Shown piece by piece: positions 40,637-49,657 of a stretch of 64,000 nucleotides of DNA; the stretch's first letter is position 1; the number at the start of each line of letters is the position of its first letter. The notes under the pieces are model-generated. The model was not told where the DNA came from and searched no databases. It saw nothing but the letters and a program-made list of their open reading frames with translations. A program made the translations under genes and the position numbers. The DNA comes from Ideonella sp. (lineage in GTDB: Bacteria > Pseudomonadota > Gammaproteobacteria > Burkholderiales > Burkholderiaceae_C), in assembly GCF_016702655.1 (NCBI RefSeq), contig NZ_JADJDO010000009.1, positions 124,001-188,000 on the forward strand, in the 5' to 3' direction.

Positions 40637-40652
40637 TGCACACACCGTGCCA
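40637..40652 (-). promoter_or_regulatory. Sigma-54 (-24/-12) promoter for dadA
   Basis: Minus strand TGGCACG-GTGT-GTGCA (40652 to 40637) against the consensus TGGCACG-N4-TTGCA. All fixed positions match except one T, and the GG and GC doublets have exact spacing. Predicted initiation is near 40626, 41 nt before the dadA ATG. Confidence 0.75.
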
Positions 40653-40716
40653 GAGCAAGGAATCTCAATGAAATCAATAACTTACGAAACTGGCGCGAGG
40701 ACGGACGGCGGCAGAG

Positions 40717-40734
40717 CGTATGCAAATCGATACG
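40717..40734. promoter_or_regulatory. TyrR-type box 1 (upstream activator site)
   Basis: CGTAT-N8-ATACG, an 18-bp perfect inverted repeat with the architecture of the TyrR box (TGTA-N10-TACA). It is centred about 100 bp upstream of the predicted dadA start point, a normal distance for a sigma-54 enhancer site. Confidence 0.6.
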
Positions 40735-40798
40735 ATTGACCCGGCACCTGACCCGAACAGTTGAAGAAACTCGTTCAATGACAGATACTTGCGCGACT

Positions 40799-40816
40799 CG
40801 TATCGATACTGATACA
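40799..40816. promoter_or_regulatory. TyrR-type box 2
   Basis: CGTAT-N8-ATACA. Same 18-bp architecture as box 1, and it contains the palindrome GTATCGATAC (40800-40809). It lies just upstream of the regulator's start at 40841. Confidence 0.5.
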
Positions 40817-40817
40817 G

Positions 40818-40835
40818 CGTACATCGATCGATACA
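40818..40835. promoter_or_regulatory. TyrR-type box 3
   Basis: CGTAC-N8-ATACA, beginning 19 nt after box 2 and ending 5 nt before the regulator's ATG. A likely site for autorepression. Confidence 0.5.
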
Positions 40836-40840
40836 CCCCC

Positions 40841-42376
<1,536 letters not shown>

Positions 42377-42729
42377 TCGCCGCGCACCTTCAGCACAACA
42401 GGCGGATCATCTCGTTTCGCCCCTGCGCCGCCGAGCGGCGAGGGTGTTGTCGATCCGCCCGCGGGAGACTGCGTCGAGCCGCTCGCGGCAGGCAGGCCCG
42501 CGCGGGCCGTCCTGCCCGGCCCCCAGCACCTGCTGGCGCTCGACCTACGCGTCGGTGAGCTCGTCGTCGATGAACCCGGCGCAGCGCCGGTCGGCGAGAT
42601 CGGCGCCGACATCCGCAGGGTGGCCGCCGCAGCAGTGATGGCGAGCTGCGCCCATGCGCCCGACCCGCGCCGCTCACTGGAGCGCGTTCGCGCCGGTGAT
42701 CGCGCAGCCAGCGCCGTGGCGTTCGCCGG
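42377..42729. other. Stretch without a recognised gene
   Basis: About 350 bp between the convergent TyrR-like and SDR genes. One plus-strand frame reads as protein-like text from about 42445 (PQHLLALDLRVGELVVDEPG) into the SDR 3' end. It has no start or family match and may be a decayed fragment. No terminator with a T-run was seen. Confidence 0.35.
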
Positions 42730-43518
42730 TCAGAACGTCCCCGGATACGCCCCGCCGTCGAGCAGGATGTTCTGGCCGGTCAGGTAGCCCGCCTGCGCGC
42801 TGCACAGGAAGGCGCAGACGGCGCCGAACTCGGCCGCGCTGCCGAAGCGCCGTGCCGGGATCGCCGCACGCCGCGGCGCGAGGACCTCGTCGACGGTCTT
42901 GCCGCTCTTCGCGGCGGCGCCGATCGCGGTCGCGCGCAGGCGGTCGGTGTCGAAGGCGCCCGGCAGCAGGTTGTTGATCGTCACGTTGGCCGCGGCAAGC
43001 CGGCTCTGGCGCGCGAGCCCGGCGACGAAGCCGGTCAGCCCCGCGCGCGCGCCGTTGGAAAGGCCGAGGAAGTCGATCGGCGCCTTGACCGCTGCCGACG
43101 TGATGTTGACGACGCGGCCGTAACCGCGCGCGGCCATCGCATCGACGGTCGCACGGATGAGCGCGATCGGCGTCAGCATGTTGGCGTCGAGCGCGGCAAT
43201 CCAGGCCTCGCGCTCCCAGTCGCGAAAATCGCCCGGCGGCGGGCCGCCGGCGTTGTTGACGAGGATGTCGACCTGCGGGCAGGCGGCGAGCGCCGCTGCA
43301 CGGCCCTCCGCGGTCGTGATGTCGCCGGCCACCGCGCGCACCTCGATCGCCGGATGGGCTGCGCGCAGTTCGGCGGCCGTCGCCTCGAGCGCATCGGCAC
43401 CGCGCGCGGTGATGACGACGTTGACGCCCTCGGCCGCCAGCGCCTGCGCGCAGCCCTTGCCGAGACCCTTGCTCGCAGCGCACACCAGCGCCCACCTGCC
43501 CGCCATGCCCAGATCCAT
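42730..43518 (-). CDS. Short-chain dehydrogenase/reductase lacking the YxxxK motif
   Basis: 262 residues, Rossmann fold. The NAD(P) loop is CAASKGLGKGCA (residues about 13-24), then ILVNNAGGPPPGDF and VVNITSAAVKAPIDFLGLSNGARAGL. The canonical active-site YxxxK is replaced by SNGAR, as in the FabG-like BKR_like_SDR subgroup that has lost the usual Tyr and Lys. The C-terminal GYLTGQNILLDGGAYPG is normal. It is annotated elsewhere as 3-oxoacyl-ACP reductase-like, but catalysis by the standard mechanism is doubtful. It lies 13 nt downstream of the Vgb-like gene... reading in the opposite order on the same strand, the SDR at 43518 is upstream of nothing; the Vgb-like gene (stop at 43532) precedes it. 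Confidence 0.88.
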   Translation of the reverse strand: MDLGMAGRWALVCAASKGLGKGCAQALAAEGVNVVITARGADALEATAAELRAAHPAIEVRAVAGDITTAEGRAAALAACPQVDILVNNAGGPPPGDFRDWEREAWIAALDANMLTPIALIRATVDAMAARGYGRVVNITSAAVKAPIDFLGLSNGARAGLTGFVAGLARQSRLAAANVTINNLLPGAFDTDRLRATAIGAAAKSGKTVDEVLAPRRAAIPARRFGSAAEFGAVCAFLCSAQAGYLTGQNILLDGGAYPGTF

Positions 43519-43531
43519 CGCCGCTCCTACG

Positions 43532-44500
43532 TCAGTATCGAATTACCACCAGCCGGTCGGCGCCCGACTCGGCACCCCAGGCCTCGCCACGCCGGCCCAG
43601 CATCTGGCGCACGGCAGCGCCGGGCGCGCTGCCCGGAAAGCTCTCGAAGCGCTCGCTCGCCGGGTCGAAGCGCAGAACAGCATTCGCCGAGAAGTCGGTC
43701 AGCCAGACCTTGTCGGCCTCGTCGACCCAGACCGAATAGGCACGCGGCGAGTTGCCGGGCAACTTCCACGCGCGCCAGGTCTTGCCCGCCGGGTCGTAGA
43801 CGCTGACCTGGCCCGACATCCACTCGCTGACCCAGACCCGCCCCGCCGAGTCGCTCCACACGCGGCGCGCGCCCTGCCCGGCCGTCGGCGGCTCGATCAC
43901 GGTGGCGGCGCCGGTCGCGAGGTCGATGCGCGCGATGTGGTTGCCGGCGAGCGACGCGTAGTACACCTCGCCTGCGGGCGTGGTCGCGATGCCGTAGGGG
44001 CCGCGGCCGCGCGGCGAGTCCCAGACCTCGACCTTGCCCGTCGCCGGGTCGAGCCGACCGTGAATGCCCGACTGGCCGGTGAACCAGAGCTTGCCGCTGC
44101 GATCGAAGGTCGCCGTGTTGACGTTGGCATAGGCGCTCGTCGGCAGCGGCCAGCGCTTGACCTCGCGCGTCGCCGGGTCGACACGCACGATGGCGTTGAG
44201 CCCGCTGTCGGTGATCCACGGCGCACCGTCGGGGCCGACGATCACGCCATGCGGCGACGAGCCCGCGCCGAGCGCGATCTGCTCGACCTTGCCGGTGGCC
44301 GGGTCGAGCCTGCCGAGCGCGCCCTGCCCCTGTGCCGTGTACCAGACCGGGCCGCCGGGCTTCGGGTCGGGGGCGACGTCATGCGGGCGCGCGCCGCGCG
44401 GCACGTCGTAGGTTCGCACTTCGGCCGCGTGCGCGCCGCACGCGAGCGCGAGCGCGAGGCCCAGCGCACGCGCGATGCGCTCGAAGATCCTGCTCGACAT
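43532..44500 (-). CDS. Secreted Vgb-like (virginiamycin B lyase family) beta-propeller
   Basis: 322 residues. Signal peptide about 1-26 (ALGLALALACGAHAA), then repeated NHL/Vgb-type blades of about 42 residues: ARPHDVAPDPKPGGPVWYTAQ, GSSPHGVIVGPDGAPWITDS, NTATFDRSGKLWFTGQ and GPYGIATTPAGEVYYASL. The family is named for streptogramin lyases. Secreted environmental members are mostly of unknown function, and resistance should not be inferred from family alone. It precedes the SDR gene by 13 nt on the same strand, so they are probably co-transcribed. Confidence 0.85.
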   Translation of the reverse strand: MSSRIFERIARALGLALALACGAHAAEVRTYDVPRGARPHDVAPDPKPGGPVWYTAQGQGALGRLDPATGKVEQIALGAGSSPHGVIVGPDGAPWITDSGLNAIVRVDPATREVKRWPLPTSAYANVNTATFDRSGKLWFTGQSGIHGRLDPATGKVEVWDSPRGRGPYGIATTPAGEVYYASLAGNHIARIDLATGAATVIEPPTAGQGARRVWSDSAGRVWVSEWMSGQVSVYDPAGKTWRAWKLPGNSPRAYSVWVDEADKVWLTDFSANAVLRFDPASERFESFPGSAPGAAVRQMLGRRGEAWGAESGADRLVVIRY

Positions 44501-44556
44501 GGCGCGCCTCCCGCTCGACAGCCTTCACGGTGCAAAGCATGCACCAATGCGAGGTT

Positions 44557-45480
44557 TCACGCAGGGCGCGAGCGCGCGAGCAGCCAGATGCCGGCCAGCA
44601 CGAGCAGCGTGCCGGCGCCGACCCACGCGGTGAACGGCTCGCCGAGGATCAGCACACCCATCGCGATCGTCGCCAGCGGGCCGAGCATGCCGACCTGCGC
44701 CGTCGGCGCGGCGCCGATGCGTTCGATCGCCATCATCACCATCAGCACCGGCGCGAAGGTGCAGGCGATCGCGTTGAGGATCGAGAGCCAGATCACCGGC
44801 GCCGCCACCTGGGCCGCCGAGATCGGGCGCAGCAGCAGGAACTGCGCGATGCACAGCACGCAGGCGACGCTCGTCGCGAGGCCGGTCAGGCGCAGCGCAC
44901 CCAGGCGCTTGACCTCCTCGCCGCTGTAGAGCAGGTATAGCGCATACGACAGCGCACTGCCCAGCACGAGCAGCGCGCCGAGCGCGGCGTTGGCGCCGGC
45001 GAGCGTGACCTCGTGGCCGAACACGATCGCGACGCCGGCGTAGCTGACGCCCATCGCGATCCACTGCCGCGCGCCGGCGTGGCGGCCGAAGAGGACGATC
45101 GCCAGCAACAGCACGAAGGTCGGATTCAGGTACAGGATCAGCCGCTCGAGCCCGGCGCTGACGTACTGCAGCCCGGCAAAGTCGAGATAACTCGCCAGGT
45201 AGTAGCCCGAGAAGCCGAGGCCCGCGACCGCGATCCAGTCGCGCCGCGCGAGCGCCGGCTTGCCGCGCCCGGCCCACCACGCGAGCAGCAGGAACATCGG
45301 CAGCGCGAACAGCATGCGGTACATGATCAGCGTCACCGCATCGACGCCATGGCGATAGGCGAGCTTGACGATGATCGCCTTGCCGGAGAAGGCGATCGAG
45401 CCGGCGGCGGCGAGCAGCAGGCCCGGCCACGGCAGGCGCTGCGCAGTGCGCGGCGCGGCAGCGGCGGAGGGTGCTGACAT
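44557..45480 (-). CDS. EamA/DMT-family permease
   Basis: 307 residues from the ATG at 45480, ten transmembrane helices formed by two EamA repeats. GSIAFSGKAIIVKLAYRHGVDAVTLIMYRMLFALP lies in the first repeat, then YLASYLDFAGLQYVSAGLERLILYLNPTFV (the conserved EamA helix 3-4 region). In the second repeat, AIERIGAAPTAQVGMLGPLATIAMGVLILGEPF. DMT permeases export amino acids or other small metabolites; no substrate can be named. It sits upstream of the Vgb-like gene on the same strand. Confidence 0.88.
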   Translation of the reverse strand: MSAPSAAAAPRTAQRLPWPGLLLAAAGSIAFSGKAIIVKLAYRHGVDAVTLIMYRMLFALPMFLLLAWWAGRGKPALARRDWIAVAGLGFSGYYLASYLDFAGLQYVSAGLERLILYLNPTFVLLLAIVLFGRHAGARQWIAMGVSYAGVAIVFGHEVTLAGANAALGALLVLGSALSYALYLLYSGEEVKRLGALRLTGLATSVACVLCIAQFLLLRPISAAQVAAPVIWLSILNAIACTFAPVLMVMMAIERIGAAPTAQVGMLGPLATIAMGVLILGEPFTAWVGAGTLLVLAGIWLLARSRPA

Positions 45481-46094
45481 CGGCAGCGATTCTACGAAGG
45501 GGGAAGAGGAATGCAAGCAGGGGCTGTTCTGGGTGGACGAGGGTGCCGCCACTCCTTTCATCGCCCCAGATTCCCCCTCACACTTAAAACCCATTCATTC
45601 CACCTTGCGGCCCCTACGACGATTGCCAGGCCGCGTTGCAGTGACGCGACCCGTCCCGAGACGCGCCAAGGCGCGCGCCGAACTGCACAGCGGCTGGACA
45701 CCATTGATATCCTGGCGGAAAGACCGGTGCGCGCGACCTCTGCGAGCCCACTCTGCGGCCCCCGCCACCCACGCCCCACCACCCCGCGCGCACAGGCGCC
45801 CGCAGCGGCCACGGCGGCAATCCCCAGCTTGAAGCCGCCTCCGCGGGCAGGCGCTGCGCGCCGCAGATGCGAACCTCCGCGCGCGATTTGCGCTCGAACG
45901 GCGCTAACGAGCCCACCCGCTGGACCACTCTCGCGAGCGCGAGATCATGTCGAGGCAACTCCGAGGGCCTTGACCGCTCGCAGCAGGCGCACCGTGTGCC
46001 GCCCGCGACACCATTCGGCGAAGGGTTTGCGCGGCATCAGTGGCACGCCCGCGCGTTCGGTGCAGCATATCGCCCCGAAAGGCGACCGACCCCC
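45481..46094. other. Intergenic region, no gene recognised
   Basis: About 610 bp between the divergent DMT permease and cytochrome b561 genes. Open frames here are short, Arg/Pro-rich and lack family features. A tRNA-like patch at about 45895-45945 was examined and rejected. It probably carries the two divergent promoters. Confidence 0.4.
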
Positions 46095-46658
46095 ATGCAC
46101 CCAGACTCCCGACCCACGACCTACCGACCCGCGCAGCGCGCATTGCACTGGCTGATGGCGGCCGTCATCGTCGCCGCCTGGGCGCTCGGCATGCGCAGCG
46201 GCTTGTTCGAGGGCCCGGCGCGCGGCGAGGCGATCGGCCTGCACATCGCCGTCGCGTCGAGCCTGTTGCTGCTGCTGCCGCTGCGCCTCGTCGCGCGCGC
46301 CGCATTGCGCGCGCCGCCGCTGCCCGCCGCGATGGGTGCCGCAGCGCGCCTGGCTGCGCACGCGGCGCATGTCGGGCTGTATGCGCTGATGCTCGCGCTG
46401 CCGCTGAGTGGCTGGCTTGCCGTCAACAGCGGCGGCCGGCCGGTCAAGCTGCTCGGCCTCGTCTACCTGCCGTCGCTCGTCGCGAAGGACCAGGCGCTGC
46501 ACGAACGTATCGAGACGCTCCATGTCGCGCTCGCCTGGGTGCTCGCCGCGGTGGTCGTGGTGCACCTGCTGGCGGCGCTGAAGCACCACTTCATCGACCG
46601 CGACGACGTGCTCGTGCGGATGATCGGCAGGCCGGCGCAGCCGCCGTTCAGAGCCTGA
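46095..46658 (+). CDS. Cytochrome b561
   Basis: 187 residues, four transmembrane helices, di-heme b-type. RPAQRALHWLMAAVIVAAW has the first His ligand, LHIAVASSLLLLLPLRLVAR the second, HAAHVGLYALMLALPLSGWL the third, and ETLHVALAWVLAAVVVVHLLAALKHHFIDRDD the fourth plus the conserved tail. It transfers electrons between quinone and periplasmic acceptors such as superoxide or thiosulfate/formate systems. Its last 11 nt overlap the 3' end of the convergent Rieske gene. Confidence 0.92.
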   Translation: MHPDSRPTTYRPAQRALHWLMAAVIVAAWALGMRSGLFEGPARGEAIGLHIAVASSLLLLLPLRLVARAALRAPPLPAAMGAAARLAAHAAHVGLYALMLALPLSGWLAVNSGGRPVKLLGLVYLPSLVAKDQALHERIETLHVALAWVLAAVVVVHLLAALKHHFIDRDDVLVRMIGRPAQPPFRA

Positions 46659-47844
46659 AGTTGCCGCAGTGGGCAAGGCTCACCCGAGCCTGCTGCGGAT
46701 CGCGCACGATGCCCGCCGGGTCGCCGCCCGCGGCAACCGCCTGCAGCTGCACGCGCAGCAGCCGGCGCAGCAACGCAATGCCGCGATCGCTGGTGCGCAG
46801 GTGCTCGGCCGAGTGCGCAGCGATCGGCCCCTGGCTGACCTGCGCCTCGTAGTCGCCCGGAAAGCGCCGGTGCTCTTCGGCGCTCAGTTCCGACCAGGCC
46901 TTGCCGTTCATCCGCGAACGCATGCGGCCGATGTCGCCGGCCTGCGTCACGCGGCCGGCAACGTAGATCCGAAAGTGCGTATCGTCGATCGGCAGCACCC
47001 AGCCGATCGACTCGACCGGCCCGAAGCGCCCGAGGCGCGGGCTTGGAACGACGCGCAGCGTCGGCAGCACGGCCTCGGTGACGCGGTGCAGCCGCGCGCC
47101 GTCCTCGAGCGTGCGCCAGGACTCGGCGCGCACGCCGTGCCCGACCTCGCTCCAGCGCACCTCGGGCATCTGCGCCATCGCGGCGACGAACTGCGGCCCC
47201 GAGAACACGCCATGCAGGATCGGCACGTGAAAGCTGTCGACCACGTTCTCGAAGTGCTGCAGCCAGTTGCAGGGGATGATCGCCGGCCCGCCGCCGCCCA
47301 GGCTCGAATCGTCGGCCTCGAGGAACTCGCCGTCGCCGAGGTCCTCGAGCACGTCGTAGCGCGGCAGCAGCGGCTTGTGCTGCGGCGGCCCGAGGTAGGC
47401 GAACACGAGGCCGTAGCGCTCCTGCACCGGGTACCAGGGCTGGCGCACGTTGTGACGCAGCGCGCCGCCGCCGTCGGGTTCGCAGGGCTGGTCGACGCAG
47501 CGCCCCTGCACGTCGAACATCCAGCCGTGGTAGCAGCAGCGCAGGCCTTCGGGCTCGACGCGGCCATAGACCAGCGAAGCGCCGCGGTGCGCGCAGCGCG
47601 GGTGCAGCAGCCCGGCGCGGCCTGCGCCGTCGCGAAACAGGATCAGGTCCTCGCCGAGCACGCGCACCGCCTTCGGCTCGGCGCCGGCGTCGCTGCCGAG
47701 CCCGACCGGATGCCAGTAGCGGCGCAACAGCTCGCCCATCGGCGTGCCGGCGCCGACCTCGGTCAGCTCGCGCAAATGCGTCGCAGGCGGCAGGCCGTAG
47801 GCCGTTCCTTCGTCGTGCTCGGGGTGCATCGGTCCCGCGCTCAC
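46648..47844 (-). CDS. Rieske [2Fe-2S] ring-hydroxylating oxygenase, alpha subunit (VanA-like)
   Basis: 398 residues. The N-terminal Rieske domain has PRCAHRGASLVYG and RCCYHGWMFD (CxH...CxxH cluster ligands). The catalytic domain carries the mononuclear-iron motif ENVVDSFHVPILHG (Asp-x2-His-x4-His). The sequence resembles phenoxybenzoate/vanillate-type demethylases and related Rieske proteins that need a separate reductase. None is adjacent; the nearby ferredoxin (51655) is a 4Fe-4S type. The start overlaps the Bug receptor stop by 4 nt, so the two are coupled. It probably oxygenates the compound bound by that receptor. Confidence 0.9.
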   Translation of the reverse strand: MSAGPMHPEHDEGTAYGLPPATHLRELTEVGAGTPMGELLRRYWHPVGLGSDAGAEPKAVRVLGEDLILFRDGAGRAGLLHPRCAHRGASLVYGRVEPEGLRCCYHGWMFDVQGRCVDQPCEPDGGGALRHNVRQPWYPVQERYGLVFAYLGPPQHKPLLPRYDVLEDLGDGEFLEADDSSLGGGGPAIIPCNWLQHFENVVDSFHVPILHGVFSGPQFVAAMAQMPEVRWSEVGHGVRAESWRTLEDGARLHRVTEAVLPTLRVVPSPRLGRFGPVESIGWVLPIDDTHFRIYVAGRVTQAGDIGRMRSRMNGKAWSELSAEEHRRFPGDYEAQVSQGPIAAHSAEHLRTSDRGIALLRRLLRVQLQAVAAGGDPAGIVRDPQQARVSLAHCGNFRL

Positions 47845-48824
47845 TGCGGCGTGACCCCCGAGGCGCGAATCAGCGTGATCCAGCGCGGCGCCTGGTCGGC
47901 GAAGGCTGCCGCGAACTCCTCAGGCGTATTGCCCAGCGGCGTCTGCCCCTGGTCGACGAGCTTGGGCAGCACGTCGGGCAGGCGGATGATCGCCGCGATC
48001 TCGCGCTGCAGCCGCTCGACGATCGGCCGGGGCGTACCCGCCGGGGCGTACGCCGCCACCCACACCGGCAGCTCCAGGCCCTTGAAGCCCTGCTCCTCGA
48101 AGGTCGCAACCTCGGGCATCGCTGCCGAGCGCATCGGCCCGGCCATCGCCAACGCCTTGAGCTTGCCGGCCGCCACCTGCGGCTTGGCGCCGACCGGGCT
48201 CGCAAACGTGACATCCAGATTGCCACCGATCACGTCGGTGATCGCCGGCATCTCGCCCTTGTAGGGCACATGATTCAGGCTCACGCCATGGTCGCGCGCC
48301 AGCAGCCCGCCGTAGATGTGCGCCGACGAGCCGACGCCCCATGAGCCGTACGAGATGGGCCGGTTCTGCTGCTTGGCCCAGGCGACGAAGCCCTTCAGAT
48401 CGCTGTAGGGTGCATTGCCGGGCGCGACGAGCAGCACGCTTCCCAGCGACACCTGGGTGATCGGCGTGAAGTCCTTCGCCGGGTCGAACGGCATCTTGTT
48501 GAACAGCACGGTGTTGTTCACGTGGGTCGACATCGTCGTGATCATGAAGGTGTAGCCGTCGGGCGCGGCATGCGCCACGGCCTCGGCACCCTTGATCGTG
48601 TTGGCGCCGGGGATCGCGTCGACGAAGACCTGCTGCCCCAGGCGAGCGCTGAGCTTCTCGGCGATCACGCGGTTGAGCACGTCGATGGCGCCACCGGGGT
48701 TGAAGGGCGATACGAGCCGGATCGGCCTGGACGGCCAGGGTGCCTGGGCCCAGGCGGTCGGAAAGGCGGCGACGGCCGCGGTGGCAAGCAGGGCGCGCCG
48801 CCGGGTGCATTGGGTCGGGTTCAT
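47841..48824 (-). CDS. Bug-family (TctC) periplasmic solute receptor
   Basis: 327 residues. Signal peptide about 1-26 (RRRALLATAAVAAFPTAWAQ), then the Bug fold: WPSRPIRLVSPFNPGGAIDVLNRVIAEKL, VFVDAIPGANTIKGAEAVAHAAPDGYT, HVPYKGEMPAITDVIGGNLDVTF and the C-terminal LVDQGQTPLGNTPEEF. These receptors bind carboxylates or aromatic acids. Most are orphans without the TctAB permease, as here. It is the upstream partner of the Rieske gene (ATGA overlap). An 830-bp repeat-rich gap separates it from the flavoprotein gene upstream. Confidence 0.93.
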   Translation of the reverse strand: MNPTQCTRRRALLATAAVAAFPTAWAQAPWPSRPIRLVSPFNPGGAIDVLNRVIAEKLSARLGQQVFVDAIPGANTIKGAEAVAHAAPDGYTFMITTMSTHVNNTVLFNKMPFDPAKDFTPITQVSLGSVLLVAPGNAPYSDLKGFVAWAKQQNRPISYGSWGVGSSAHIYGGLLARDHGVSLNHVPYKGEMPAITDVIGGNLDVTFASPVGAKPQVAAGKLKALAMAGPMRSAAMPEVATFEEQGFKGLELPVWVAAYAPAGTPRPIVERLQREIAAIIRLPDVLPKLVDQGQTPLGNTPEEFAAAFADQAPRWITLIRASGVTPQ

Positions 48825-48936
48825 GGCAAGACCTCCACTGTGAAAGAAGCACTGGCCGCCTCAGTGGCGCCCGGTCGCCCGAAGCCACTGAGGCCCTGCG
48901 GGCCGCGCTGGGCCGCAGGCCCAGCCCCTCGCCAGG

Positions 48937-48963
48937 CACGAACAGTCCTCAGGACTGTTCGTG
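48937..48963. repeat. Perfect 13-bp inverted repeat
   Basis: CACGAACAGTCCT (48937-48949), C, AGGACTGTTCGTG (48951-48963). It lies 113 bp upstream of the Bug receptor start. It could be a transcription-blocking hairpin, an operator or a cruciform; no T-run follows. Confidence 0.7.
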
Positions 48964-49037
48964 TCCGGGCTCGGCCCTCTCGGGGGGCGGCGAGCGATTG
49001 CGAACTTGGGGGTTTCATGTCAGCCGAGCGCCGGGCC

Positions 49038-49091
49038 GCCCCAAGCCGGCTGAGCGCCCCTTAGGGGCAGCGAACGCAGTGAGCTTGGGGC
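49038..49091. repeat. Two-level hairpin
   Basis: Outer stem GCCCCAAGC (49038-49046) with GCTTGGGGC (49083-49091). Inner stem GCCCC-TTA-GGGGC (49056-49068). It has the style of the dispersed intergenic palindromes elsewhere in the window. Confidence 0.6.
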
Positions 49092-49657
49092 AGACATTTC
49101 AGTTGCTCCACCGCGCATCGCGCGACCCGCGACGCATGAAACGGGTTGCGCTTCTCGTGCAATGACCGGGGCGGCAAAGCCGCGCCCGCACAGGCCGCTG
49201 CGCTTCACTGGAGCGGTCGTCGCTGCGCGCCGACTGCCCTGCGATGCTCGGTCCCGTGTCCCCGGCGCGGAACTCGCTTCGTTCGCTGCGCTCTCTACGC
49301 TCAAACAACCGCGCCGAGTCAGACCACGACTCGCGCTGCGCGCGAGGCCACGAGCCCTGCGCTTCTCGGCGCCCCAGAGGCGCTGCGCGACCTGTGCGGG
49401 CGCGCCTTTGCAGAGGCGTCGCTTCCCACGCGAAACGCAAGCGTTGCAGCGCGGCAGGCGCTGCCCGGCGGGGGCGATGTGTGGGGCGGCGAGCACCGCA
49501 GCGCAGTCGGCGCGCAGCGACGACCGCCCCAGTCTGAGCCCCCGCCGGGCAGCGCCTGCCGCGCCGCGCAGAAGCGAAGCGACAGGGCAAGCCCGCGATC
49601 CACCGCCAAGGGGCGAAGGATGTCGGCGGCGTCGGGGGGCTGAGGACCAGTTTCATT

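Larger units (their letters stand above)
48825..49657. repeat. Repeat-rich non-coding block
   Basis: About 830 bp with no convincing gene between two same-strand genes. It contains a 13-bp hairpin (48937-48963), a two-level hairpin (49038-49091), a 36-nt near-perfect inverted repeat (49214-49249 with 49491-49526, 34 of 36 matching) and a perfect 27-nt inverted repeat (49449-49475 with 49538-49564). Open frames on both strands encode only Arg/Ala/Pro-rich text and mirror one another because of the inverted repeats. Confidence 0.7.

Noticed and set aside
43532..44500. Streptogramin resistance gene (virginiamycin B lyase)
   Set aside because: Only propeller-family similarity plus a signal peptide; resistance enzymes are cytoplasmic and family membership alone does not show the activity.
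45895..45945. tRNA-like patch on the minus strand (GTTCGAGC-type T-loop with short stems)
   Set aside because: No 7-bp acceptor stem, no D-arm consensus and no plausible anticodon arm could be folded; the stem pairs only four bases.
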